NCBI RefSeq assembly: GCF_020023995.1
Contig: NZ_NRRD01000011.1
Location: forward strand, 1-64,000
Reading direction: 5' to 3'
Length of the DNA: 64,000 bases
Source of the DNA: Rhodobacter sp. TJ_12
GTDB lineage: Bacteria; Pseudomonadota; Alphaproteobacteria; Rhodobacterales; Rhodobacteraceae
A model generated the notes under the pieces. That model was not told the DNA's origin. It ran no database searches and saw only the letters and a list, made by a program, of their open reading frames with translations. Position 1 is the first letter of the stretch; each line of letters starts with the position of its first letter. Below are positions 25,615 through 33,688 of this stretch, in pieces. The translations under genes and the position numbers were made by a program.

Positions 25615-26433
25615 TTATTGGAAGGCCAGGCAGGGGTCTTCGCGCTCTGCCCGGTCGGTGACGATCCACCAATCGAAGGGCTGGTCGGGGCCCAGCGTTC
25701 CGGTTTCGGGCCGCTCCAATTGGCCCAGCGAGATAACACGGACCGAGCGATCTGCATGGGCAATCAACGCGGGCACGGCGCGGTCCGTGCGGGCATGACC
25801 CGATCCGGTGATCAGCGCGACGGGACCGCCGGTTTCGGCAAGCGCCTTGAGGGTGGTGGCGGCAAAAGCCCCATCGCGCAACCGTTGTGCCGCGACCATG
25901 CCGGGCAGCATCTCGGGGGGCAGGGCGTTGCAATGATCTTTTTGCGCGCTGGCCTCAAGCGAGGCTTGCAGATCGGTGGGATAGGGTTGATCGATGCCGA
26001 AGCGCACCGCCTCGGGCCACAGATCGGCAAGCGGCGCCCCCATCGCCTGCCGCACCGTCGCGCGCGGCAGCGCCGCGCCGTAAATGCGCGCTTGCGGGGC
26101 GGCGGCGAAGATCGGCGCATAAAGTGCGAAATCGGGCCAGCCCGCGGCTTCCCATCCCAGCGTCTCGCCCAAGGTTTCGGGTTGGGCAATCAACTCTGGC
26201 GTGACCCGCGCGGCCTGCTCGGGGCTTAGCATTTCAAACACCAAGGCTTTTGGGGAAAGTGTCTCGACCGCCAGCGCCTGATTGCGATGATGTTCGGCAT
26301 TGTCGTGCAACTCGCCCAAAACAAGCACCGCAGGCGCTGCTTTGGCGACTTTTGCCGGTAAATCAGCGGCGGTGATTTCCGCAGCGCACAGCGGCGCTGC
26401 GGTCAGCATCAAGGCAAGGAATGCGAATTTCAT
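25615..26433 (-). CDS. ChaN-family haem-binding-type periplasmic protein
   Basis: 272 residues. The N-terminal signal MKFAFLALMLTAAPLCAAE lacks a good lipobox, so secretion by signal peptidase I is likelier than lipidation, unlike classical ChaN lipoproteins. The body matches the ChaN / EreA-like fold: VLVLGELHDNAEHHRNQ near the start (metal/haem-site residues), and GGPVALITGSGHARTDRAVP, a typical late motif with His. Role in iron or haem handling is taken from the family. The start overlaps the rpoH stop (ATGA), so it is translated from the rpoH transcript. Confidence 0.82.
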   Translation of the reverse strand: MKFAFLALMLTAAPLCAAEITAADLPAKVAKAAPAVLVLGELHDNAEHHRNQALAVETLSPKALVFEMLSPEQAARVTPELIAQPETLGETLGWEAAGWPDFALYAPIFAAAPQARIYGAALPRATVRQAMGAPLADLWPEAVRFGIDQPYPTDLQASLEASAQKDHCNALPPEMLPGMVAAQRLRDGAFAATTLKALAETGGPVALITGSGHARTDRAVPALIAHADRSVRVISLGQLERPETGTLGPDQPFDWWIVTDRAEREDPCLAFQ

Positions 26434-27308
26434 GCGAAGAAATGGGCAACCTCCGGGCCGCGGCTTTCAAGGCTTTTGCGCATCTTGCCAAAGGCTTGGG
26501 CTTCAAGCTGGCGGATGCGCTCTTTCGAAAGGCCCAGTTCTTCGCCCAGACTTTCAAGCGTGCGCGGCGCATCGATCAGGCGGCGCTGTATCACGATGTA
26601 ACGCTCCCGCCCCGAAAGGTTATCCATCGCCTCGCCCAGCCAGTTGCGCATCAGCGCGCCGTCATGCGCTTCGGTCACGCGGGTTTCGGGGCCCGCGCCA
26701 TCATCTTCCAGCGCATCGACCCATTCGCGCCCTTCTTCATCCGAAGATTGCGGTGCGTTGAGCGAAAAGTCAGAGCCCGCAAGCCGGCCCTCCATCATTT
26801 CGACATCGGCCAACGGCACGCCAATGCTGGTGGCGACGCGTTGGCGCAGTTGCGCCCCGTCCAAATCTTCGCCTTCGGCTTGGGCCTCACGAATGATCTG
26901 TGCCTGCACCCGGCGCATATTGAAAAACAGTGCCTTTTGCGACGAGGTCGAGCCGGTGCGCACCATCGACCAGTTGCGCATCACGAATTCTTGGATCGAA
27001 GCTTTGATCCACCACACCGCATAGGTCGAAAAGCGCACGCCGCGATCGGGGTCGAACTTGTCGGCCGCTTTCATCAGTCCCAAAGAGGCTTCTTGAATGA
27101 GATCGTTCATCGGCGCGCCGTAGCGGCGGAATTTGGAGGCCATCGAAACCGCCAGCCGCATGTAAGCGCTGACCAACCGATGCAAGGCGACCTCATCACG
27201 ATGGTCGCGCCATGCGCGGGCCAATTCGGCCTCTGTCTCTGCATCCAGATATTCGGCGCGCATCGCTTGGCGCGCCAAGGTGTCGTCAGTAAATCCGTCG
27301 AGTGCCAT
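26430..27308 (-). CDS. rpoH: RNA polymerase sigma factor, RpoH family (probably RpoH2)
   Basis: 292-residue alternative sigma factor. Region 2 includes the RpoH signature near residues 65-140: NDLIQEASLGLMKAADKFD and FSTYAVWWIKASIQEFVMRNWSMVR, then the RpoH box region QKALFFNMRR. Region 4 has LGEELGLSKERIRQLEAQAFGKMRKSL. Many Rhodobacteraceae carry two RpoH proteins; the N-terminus MALDGFTDDTLARQAMRAEY fits the RpoH2 type used in photo-oxidative stress. The assignment to type 2 is from memory and moderately sure. It heads a leftward set with chaN, coaBC, dut, a small membrane gene and moeB. Confidence 0.9.
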   Translation of the reverse strand: MALDGFTDDTLARQAMRAEYLDAETEAELARAWRDHRDEVALHRLVSAYMRLAVSMASKFRRYGAPMNDLIQEASLGLMKAADKFDPDRGVRFSTYAVWWIKASIQEFVMRNWSMVRTGSTSSQKALFFNMRRVQAQIIREAQAEGEDLDGAQLRQRVATSIGVPLADVEMMEGRLAGSDFSLNAPQSSDEEGREWVDALEDDGAGPETRVTEAHDGALMRNWLGEAMDNLSGRERYIVIQRRLIDAPRTLESLGEELGLSKERIRQLEAQAFGKMRKSLESRGPEVAHFFA

Positions 27309-27654
27309 GTCACAGTCTCCCCGAGTTTTCGCGACCCGCTGTTGGCTTTCTCCCTGCGGTCACTGTGACAGAAACGCACAGCCTTGTCTTTTGGTTGCAC
27401 TGTGCGTCACAAAAAATTCAATGTGCGCCAATGCGCTATCACAACCTGTTGGAATCGATCCAAAAAATTCCCCCTATGGTTGTTTTAAGCGGGTCCAGCT
27501 TAGATTTTTCCTCGCGCAGGCAAGTCTTGCCGGTCGAAAAAACCGCCCTAAACGCGGTGAGGCGAGTCGCGTGCGGGGCGGAAATCCCTTGATCGCCGGG
27601 GCGCTTGCCCGCCATGCTGAAGCCGTTCTTTGGTGGGTATGTGGGTAACGCAAG
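27309..27654. promoter_or_regulatory. Divergent rpoH / yifB upstream region with leader hairpin
   Basis: 346 bases without a gene. On the rpoH side, CGCACAG (27375-27381) pairs with CTGTGCG (27400-27406), and flanking GTGAC / GTCAC can extend the pairing. This hairpin sits 67-98 bases before the rpoH ATG and is followed on that side by GGGGAG as ribosome site. AT-rich stretches at 27411-27421 and 27464-27470 are candidate promoter parts. No confident sigma-factor motif was identified. On the yifB side (27500-27654) nothing distinct is seen. Confidence 0.4.
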
Positions 27655-29169
27655 ATGGTGGCCAGAACCTATACGGTGGCATTCGAAGGGGTGGAGGCCC
27701 GCCCGGTCGAAGTGCAATGCGCTTTGGCGACTGGCATGCCTGCGTTCTCGATCGTCGGATTGCCCGACAAAGCAGTGAGCGAGGCGAAAGAGCGGGTGCG
27801 CGCGGCACTGGCGGCCTTGTCGATCGCCCTGCCGATGCGGCGCATCACGGTGAACCTTTCGCCCGCCGATCTGCCCAAGGAGGGCTCTCATTTCGACCTG
27901 CCCATTGCGCTGGCGTTGTTGGCGGCCATCGACATCGTGCCGCGCGAAGAGGTAGAGAGCATGGTGGCGATTGGCGAATTGGCGCTAGATGGCCGGGTGG
28001 TGCCGGTGGTGGGGGCGCTGCCCGCCGCAATGGCGGCCGCGGCCGAGGATAAGGCGCTGATCTGTCCGCAAGCCTGTGGGGCCGAGGCCGCTTGGGTCGG
28101 CGCGACGGATGTCTTTGCCCCCGCGACCCTCACAGAGGCCTTGCGCCACCTAAGCGGGCAACAACCTTTAGCCCCGGCGCAACCGGGCGAGGTGGTGGCC
28201 GCGCAAAACCCGCGCGACCTTCGCGATGTGAAGGGGCAGGAGCGCGCGAAGCGCGCGCTCGAAATCGCGGCGGCGGGGCGGCATCATTTGTTCATGGTTG
28301 GCCCGCCCGGCGCGGGCAAATCTATGCTGGCGGCGCGGTTGCCCGGCATCTTGCCGCCGCTGTCTGCGCGCGAGGCGCTGGAAACCTCGATGGTGCATTC
28401 GCTGTCGGGGCTGCTGAGCGAGGGGGGCATTTCGCGCATCCGCCCATTTCGCGAACCGCATCACACGGCGTCTATGGCGGCGATGATCGGCGGCGGGCGC
28501 GGGGCCCGCCCCGGCGAAGTCAGCCTTGCCCATAACGGCGTTTTGTTCATGGATGAGTTTCCCGAATTTCCGCGCGCCGTGCTGGAAACCTTGCGCCAGC
28601 CGATTGAAACCGGCGAGGTGGTGGTGGCGCGGGCCAATGCCCATGTGCGCTACCCGTGCCGGTTCTTGCTGGTCGCGGCGGCGAACCCGTGCCGGTGCGG
28701 CTATCTGGGCGATCCGGCGCGGGCCTGTGCCCGGGTGCCGCAATGCGGGGCGGATTATCTGGGCCGAGTTTCGGGGCCGCTGATGGATCGCTTCGATCTG
28801 CGCATCGAAGTGCCGGGGGTGGATTGGCGCGAGTTGGATTTGCCTGCGGCAGGAGACAGTTCCGCGACCGTGGCGCAGCGGGTGGCACAGGCACGCGATG
28901 TGCAGGCCGCGCGGTTCGCAGGGCACCCCTATCTGCGCGTCAATGCCGAGGCCGAGGGCGCGGTCTTAGAAGACATCGCGCCGCTTGATGCCGAGGGGCG
29001 CGATCTGCTGGGCAAGGTCTCGGAGCGCTTCGGGCTGACTGCGCGCGGCTATCACCGCGTCTTGCGCAGCGCGCGCACAATTGCCGATCTGGAGGGGGCG
29101 GCGGATGTGCGCGCCCCCCATCTGGCCGAGGCTGTCAGTTACCGGATCAGTTACGCGCAGGCAGGCTAA
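27655..29169 (+). CDS. YifB/ComM-family Mg-chelatase-like AAA+ ATPase
   Basis: 504 residues. The N-terminal Lon-substrate-like domain (about 1-165: VEVQCALATGMPAFSIVGLPDKAVSEAKERV, cut at DKAVSEA) is followed by an AAA+ domain with Walker A GPPGAGKSMLAARLPGILPP (cut: GPPGAGKS) and Walker B NGVLFMDEFPEFP. A C-terminal domain has Cys-containing NPCRCGYLGDP and late YRISYAQAG. In Gram-negative bacteria ComM is a branch-migration helicase for integrating donor DNA in natural transformation; whether this host is competent cannot be told. The stop overlaps the convergent esterase gene by 23 bases. Confidence 0.92.
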   Translation: MVARTYTVAFEGVEARPVEVQCALATGMPAFSIVGLPDKAVSEAKERVRAALAALSIALPMRRITVNLSPADLPKEGSHFDLPIALALLAAIDIVPREEVESMVAIGELALDGRVVPVVGALPAAMAAAAEDKALICPQACGAEAAWVGATDVFAPATLTEALRHLSGQQPLAPAQPGEVVAAQNPRDLRDVKGQERAKRALEIAAAGRHHLFMVGPPGAGKSMLAARLPGILPPLSAREALETSMVHSLSGLLSEGGISRIRPFREPHHTASMAAMIGGGRGARPGEVSLAHNGVLFMDEFPEFPRAVLETLRQPIETGEVVVARANAHVRYPCRFLLVAAANPCRCGYLGDPARACARVPQCGADYLGRVSGPLMDRFDLRIEVPGVDWRELDLPAAGDSSATVAQRVAQARDVQAARFAGHPYLRVNAEAEGAVLEDIAPLDAEGRDLLGKVSERFGLTARGYHRVLRSARTIADLEGAADVRAPHLAEAVSYRISYAQAG

Positions 29170-30058
29170 GGCATCTGCGCGCGAAATCGCCCGCATCGCG
29201 CAGCGCCGCGCGTGCCTCTGGGATCAGACCGTCGAACATTTGCCATGCATGCGGCGCATCGGGGAAAAGTTGCAACGTGACATCGACCTTTGCATCGCGC
29301 AGCTTGTGTTCCAGCCGCATCGCATCGTCGCGCAGAATATCGCGTTCCGAGGTTTGCAGAAGCACCGGCGGGCAATCGGGGTAGCTGGCGTAAAGCGGCG
29401 ACACGGCAGGGTCATCGGCGCGGTGCCCGTTCAGGTAATAGCCTGTCACTTCTTCCATCCGCTCCGCCGCCAGCATCGGGTCGCGCTCTTCGATCAGCAC
29501 GATCGAGGGCGAGGCTCCGGTCAGGTCAGTCCAAGGCGACATGGCAATCAGCCCAGCGGGCGGCGTGCCCGCCTTGCACAGCCGCGCAAGCAGCGACAGC
29601 GCAAGCCCGGCCCCGGCACTGTCACCCGACAGCACGATCCGGCCCGGCGCATAGCCCTTGGCCACCAAATCGGCAAAGGCGGCCTCGGCATCGTTCAGCC
29701 CTGCCGGGAACGGATGTTCGGGCGCCAGCCGGTAATCGGGGGCAAACACCTCGACCGCGGCCAACCGCGACAGCCGCGACAGCATGCCTTTGTGGGTCGT
29801 GGGGCTGCCCGCGACAAAGGCCCCGCCATGCAGGTGCAAGATCGCCACATCCGGTGTGATTTTGCCCGAGCGCACCGACAGCGCGGGCCGGTCGCCCAAG
29901 GTCAGCGGCAGCGCCACGGTCGAGGGCGCATCGCGCAAAAACAGCCGCGACCAGCGTTCCATGTCCTTGCGCAATTGTTCCGGCGCGGCCACGCGGCGCA
30001 TATAAGGCTTGGCGCTGGCCCGCAAAACAGCATTGAGACAGATCAGTTGCAGGCTCAT
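29147..30058 (-). CDS. Alpha/beta hydrolase, hormone-sensitive-lipase (HSL) family
   Basis: 303 residues. Oxyanion-hole motif [12 protein letters not shown] (residues ~72-83), nucleophile GDSAGAGL with Ser at ~146, acid in [10 protein letters not shown], and His in DAPHAWQMF. This is the bacterial HSL (family IV) esterase pattern, acting on short-chain esters. The start overlaps the gshB stop by 3 bases (ATGA), so the two are co-translated. The substrate is unknown. Its last 23 bases overlap the end of yifB. Confidence 0.88.
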   Translation of the reverse strand: MSLQLICLNAVLRASAKPYMRRVAAPEQLRKDMERWSRLFLRDAPSTVALPLTLGDRPALSVRSGKITPDVAILHLHGGAFVAGSPTTHKGMLSRLSRLAAVEVFAPDYRLAPEHPFPAGLNDAEAAFADLVAKGYAPGRIVLSGDSAGAGLALSLLARLCKAGTPPAGLIAMSPWTDLTGASPSIVLIEERDPMLAAERMEEVTGYYLNGHRADDPAVSPLYASYPDCPPVLLQTSERDILRDDAMRLEHKLRDAKVDVTLQLFPDAPHAWQMFDGLIPEARAALRDAGDFARRCLSLPARN

Positions 30059-31002
30059 TGCGCCCCCCGTTTCGTTTCGATGACTTCCCAGATCCGCTTG
30101 GCAACATTGGTGCCGTCAAAGCGTTCCAATTCCTGAATGCCGGTGGGCGAGGTGACGTTGATTTCGGTCAGCCAATCGCCGATCACGTCGATGCCGACGA
30201 AAATCTGCCCTTTTTCGCGCAAAAGCGGCCCGATGGCGGCACAGATTTCCAATTCACGATCCGTAAGCTTGGTGGGTTCGGCGCGCCCGCCCACATGCAT
30301 GTTGGAGCGGGTTTCGCCCGCAGCGGGCACGCGGTTGATCGCGCCCACCGGCTCGCCATCGACCAGCAAGATACGTTTGTCGCCTTGGGTCACGGCGGGC
30401 AGGTATTTCTGCACGATCAAGGGTTCACGGTTGATGCCGGTGAACAGCTCATGCAGCGAGGCCAGATTGCGGTCATTGGCATCCAGCCGGAACACCCCCG
30501 CGCCACCATTGCCGTAAAGCGGCTTGAGGATCACATCGCCATGCACCGCCTTGAAATCACGGATCACCTGCAAGTCGCGCGCCACCAGCGTGGGGGGCGT
30601 CAGCGTCGGGAAATTCAGCACCAACAGCTTTTCGGGGTAATTGCGCACCCAAAACGGATCATTGACGACCAAAGTGCCGGGGTGGATGCGGTCCAAAAGG
30701 TGGGTGGTGGTGATATAGCCCATGTCAAAGGGCGGGTCTTGGCGCAGCCAAACCACGTCAAAGCTGCCCAGATCAACCTCGGTTTCGTCGCCCAAGGTGA
30801 AATGGTTGCCCTTTTCGCGGCGCAAGTCCACCGGCCAGCCGCGCGCCAAAACCTTGCCCTCGCGGTAGAACATCCGGTCGGGCGTATAGTAAAACAGGCT
30901 ATGCCCCCGCGCCTGCGCCTCCAGCGCGATCCGGAACGTGCTGTCACCGGCGATGTCGATCCCGGCGATCGGGTCCATTTGCAACGCTACTCTCAAGGCC
31001 AT
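30055..31002 (-). CDS. gshB: Glutathione synthetase
   Basis: Joins gamma-glutamylcysteine and glycine using ATP. 315 residues, ATP-grasp fold. Motifs: [15 protein letters not shown] near the N-terminus, the ATP-binding [15 protein letters not shown], and a metal-binding C-terminal [22 protein letters not shown] (cut: EINVTSPTG). The start is set at 31002 because [12 protein letters not shown] is the normal N-terminus and GGGGG lies 6 bases before; the frame continues to 31053. Followed by the coupled esterase gene. Confidence 0.95.
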   Translation of the reverse strand: MALRVALQMDPIAGIDIAGDSTFRIALEAQARGHSLFYYTPDRMFYREGKVLARGWPVDLRREKGNHFTLGDETEVDLGSFDVVWLRQDPPFDMGYITTTHLLDRIHPGTLVVNDPFWVRNYPEKLLVLNFPTLTPPTLVARDLQVIRDFKAVHGDVILKPLYGNGGAGVFRLDANDRNLASLHELFTGINREPLIVQKYLPAVTQGDKRILLVDGEPVGAINRVPAAGETRSNMHVGGRAEPTKLTDRELEICAAIGPLLREKGQIFVGIDVIGDWLTEINVTSPTGIQELERFDGTNVAKRIWEVIETKRGAQ

Positions 31003-31083
31003 GACGCCCCCTTTCGTTGATCTCTTGATGCCCCGCGCGGGGAGGCGATGCAATCCGCCACGAGGTGAACAGCCCGTGAGGCT

Positions 31084-31461
31084 TCAGCCGAATATATGTG
31101 CGTTTTCGACAATTTCGATGACGCCGCCGCGATCAACAAGCGCAAGATCGAAACGCATCTCGGTAACGGCCAGATCGGGGCGCTGGGCGGCGAATTCCTC
31201 GGCCGACAGGGCGATGCGCTGAAGCTGGCGGGGCAACAGATGCTCGGCGGCGCGGCCATGGGTTGCGGAGTGTTTGACCTCGACGAAAACCAGCACCTTG
31301 CCGTGGTGCGCGATCAGGTCAATCTCGCCGCCATATTGGCCGCGCCAGCGCCGGGCCAGCACCGCGAACCCCGCGCGTTCATAGCGCAAGGCGACCTGAT
31401 CTTCTGCCGCGGCCCCGGCATGATGCGCCATTTTCCCGCGCAGGCGGCGATCAGTCGTCAT
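31084..31461 (-). CDS. YraN family protein (UPF0102)
   Basis: 125 residues. It has a restriction-endonuclease-like fold: GGEIDLIAHHGKVLVFVEVK (Asp, Glu-x-Lys catalytic triad) in the middle. The start at 31461 lies 11 bases inside the rsmI gene, so expression is coupled; a longer frame to 31539 is the rsmI overlap read in another frame. YraN is usually adjacent to rsmI in proteobacteria, as here. Biochemical role not established in the family. Confidence 0.88.
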   Translation of the reverse strand: MTTDRRLRGKMAHHAGAAAEDQVALRYERAGFAVLARRWRGQYGGEIDLIAHHGKVLVFVEVKHSATHGRAAEHLLPRQLQRIALSAEEFAAQRPDLAVTEMRFDLALVDRGGVIEIVENAHIFG

Positions 31462-32365
31462 CGTGATCAAGCGCAAGCGCGCGCTGATAGACATCGCGCC
31501 GGGGCAGGCCGAAGGCTTGCGCCACCTCGGTGGCCGCATCTTTGACGCGCATCCGGCTGAGCCGGTCGCGCAAGGCGGTATCGATATCCTCGGGGCCCAC
31601 GCGCGGCCCGTGCGGGCGATCCAAAAGCACCACGATCTCGCCCTTGATGGGGGCGGTTTGCAGCCCTTCGATCAATTCGGCAACGCTGCCGCGCCGGACT
31701 TCTTCGAACCGTTTGGTCAGTTCGCGGCACAAGACGGCGGGGCGGTCGGGGCCGAAGGTCTCGGCCAGATCGGCCAGCATCGCCGCGACCCGCTTGGGGG
31801 ATTCGTAAAAGATCACCGTGGCTTGCAGATCGGCCATTTCAGAAAGCCATTTGCGCCGCGCAGTTTGGGTGTTGGGCGGAAAGCCCGCGAACAAGAACCG
31901 GTCCGACGGCAGGCCCGAAACCGTCAGCGCCGCGAGAACGGCCGAGGGACCGGGCGCGGCAAAGACCGGATGCCCCGCCGCAATCGCAGCGCGTCCCAAT
32001 TGAAACCCCGGGTCCGCGACCAAGGGCGTGCCCGCTTCCGAGGCGTAGCCAACCACCTTGCCCTCGGCCAGTGCGGCCAGCAGCCTGGGGCGGGCCTGCT
32101 CGCCATTGTGATCGTGATAGGCGATCAGCGGGCGCCCGTTCAGCGCGATGCCATGAATTTCCATTAAATGGCGTAGCGTGCGCGTGTCTTCGGCGGCCAG
32201 CACATCGGCCATTTGCAAGATGTCGAGCGCGCGCAACGTGATGTCGCGCGCCGCGCCGATGGGCGTGGCCAGAAAATGCAGCCCCGGGGCCGGTTTGCGC
32301 GCCCCGCCGCCGAAAGCCTGTGCCGTCATCGGCGCGCTTTCGCCCATGCTGTCGTCCGCTGCCAT
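31451..32365 (-). CDS. rsmI: 16S rRNA (cytidine1402-2'-O)-methyltransferase
   Basis: Methylates C1402 of 16S rRNA in the P-site region. About 304 residues. It has the tetrapyrrole-methylase fold: LHFLATPIGAARDITLRAL at the N-terminus, AEDTRTLRHLM, YHDHNGEQARP, SEAGTPLVADPG and PAVLCRELTKRFEEV. Possible starts are ATG 32365, 32347 or 32329, none with a strong ribosome site; only the N-terminal ~12 residues differ. Linked with yraN and divergent from the LpoA-like gene. Confidence 0.93.
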   Translation of the reverse strand: MAADDSMGESAPMTAQAFGGGARKPAPGLHFLATPIGAARDITLRALDILQMADVLAAEDTRTLRHLMEIHGIALNGRPLIAYHDHNGEQARPRLLAALAEGKVVGYASEAGTPLVADPGFQLGRAAIAAGHPVFAAPGPSAVLAALTVSGLPSDRFLFAGFPPNTQTARRKWLSEMADLQATVIFYESPKRVAAMLADLAETFGPDRPAVLCRELTKRFEEVRRGSVAELIEGLQTAPIKGEIVVLLDRPHGPRVGPEDIDTALRDRLSRMRVKDAATEVAQAFGLPRRDVYQRALALDHDDD

Positions 32366-32462
32366 GGATCTGCGCCCCGCTGCCAAGCCAAGTTTACTTA
32401 TGAAGGCGAAACGCTTAGGCTCCCGCCCCAGTTACACCCCCGCCGATCCGGAGGCCAATTTC

Positions 32463-33638
32463 ATGTTCGCCACTTTGCGCAGCGCCCGCAACCCCCTGTT
32501 GCGGCTCTTCATTCTGTTCTCGGCCTTGTGGCTGGCGGCTTGTCAGCCGATTCCCGGTGGCGGCGGTGGCCCGCGCCTTGGTGCGGGCGAGGCGGTGCCG
32601 GTCGCGCTTTTGGTGCCCTCGGGCACCGGCGAGACCAATGACGAGCTTTTGGCCTCTTCGTTGCGCCAAGCCGCGCAATTGGCGATTTCCGATCTGAACG
32701 GGGTGCAGATCGATCTGCGCATCTACAACACCGCAGGCCAGCCCGCCCAAGCCGCCGCAATGGCGACCAAGGCGGTGGATGAAGGCGCGAAGATCATTCT
32801 TGGCCCGGTTTATTCGGGCTCGGCCAATGCGGCGGCGGTGGCGGTGGCCGACCGGGGCGTGAATGTGCTCGCATTCTCGAACAACACCGATATCGCCGGG
32901 GGCAACCTGTTCGTTTTGGGGCCGACCTTCCCGAATACGGCGAACCGGATGGCCTCTTACGCGGTGTCGCAGGGCAAACGCCGGATCATGGTGGTCAGCG
33001 AACAGACGCTGGCCGGTCAGGTCGGCGCGGCGGCAATCAAAACGGCGGTGGCGCGGTTTGGCGGCGCCGTCGCGGGCGAGGTCAGCTTTCCCTATTCGCA
33101 GACCGATGTGGTCAATGCCGTGCCGCAAATCGCGGACCGCGTGAAAGCGGGCGGCGTCGATGCTTTGTTCATCACCTCCGATGCCGGGGGGGCGCTGCCG
33201 CTTTTGGCGCAGATGCTGCCCGAGCAGGGGGTGAACCCTGCGGTGACCAAATTCATCGGCCTGACGCGCTGGGATACGCCGCCTGCCGCAATGGCGCTGC
33301 CGGGGCTGCAAGGCGGCTGGTTCGCGCTGCCTGATCCGAACCTGAACGACCGATTCCGCGACCGGTATCAAACCGCTTACGGCGGGGCGCCGCATCCGAT
33401 TGCGGGGTTGGCCTATGATGGTATTGCCGCCATCGGCGCGCTGGTGAAATCGCGCCGCGACGATGCGCTCAGCCGCACCGCGCTGACGCAAGATTCGGGC
33501 TTTGTGGGGGTGAACGGTATCTTCCGGCTGCGCCCCGATGGCACCAATGAACGCGGCCTTGCCGTGGCCGAAATCCGCAACGGGCAGGTCGTCGTGATCG
33601 ATGCCGCCCCGCGCTCCTTTGGCGGGTTTGGCTTCTAA
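32463..33638 (+). CDS. LpoA/LppC-like penicillin-binding-protein activator lipoprotein
   Basis: 391 residues. The signal MFATLRSARNPLLRLF... ends in the lipobox LAAC, so it is an anchored lipoprotein. The mature part is a type I periplasmic-binding fold (YraM/LpoA C-domain family): PVALLVPSGTGETNDEL, IILGPVYSGSANAAA, NVLAFSNNTDIAGGNLFVLG. In enterics LpoA activates PBP1A; LppC genes are often beside rsmI, as here. Without the N-terminal TPR domain of E. coli LpoA, the exact role is unsure. GGAGG precedes the ATG. Confidence 0.85.
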   Translation: MFATLRSARNPLLRLFILFSALWLAACQPIPGGGGGPRLGAGEAVPVALLVPSGTGETNDELLASSLRQAAQLAISDLNGVQIDLRIYNTAGQPAQAAAMATKAVDEGAKIILGPVYSGSANAAAVAVADRGVNVLAFSNNTDIAGGNLFVLGPTFPNTANRMASYAVSQGKRRIMVVSEQTLAGQVGAAAIKTAVARFGGAVAGEVSFPYSQTDVVNAVPQIADRVKAGGVDALFITSDAGGALPLLAQMLPEQGVNPAVTKFIGLTRWDTPPAAMALPGLQGGWFALPDPNLNDRFRDRYQTAYGGAPHPIAGLAYDGIAAIGALVKSRRDDALSRTALTQDSGFVGVNGIFRLRPDGTNERGLAVAEIRNGQVVVIDAAPRSFGGFGF

Positions 33639-33688
33639 GCCGACCGCCCAAACCCGTGCCGCGAGGCCAATAGGGACATGAGGCTCAC

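Noticed and set aside
27411-27480. RpoE-type promoter for rpoH
   Set aside because: A TGGATCGA stretch is present on the minus strand, but no matching -10 at a correct distance could be accepted.
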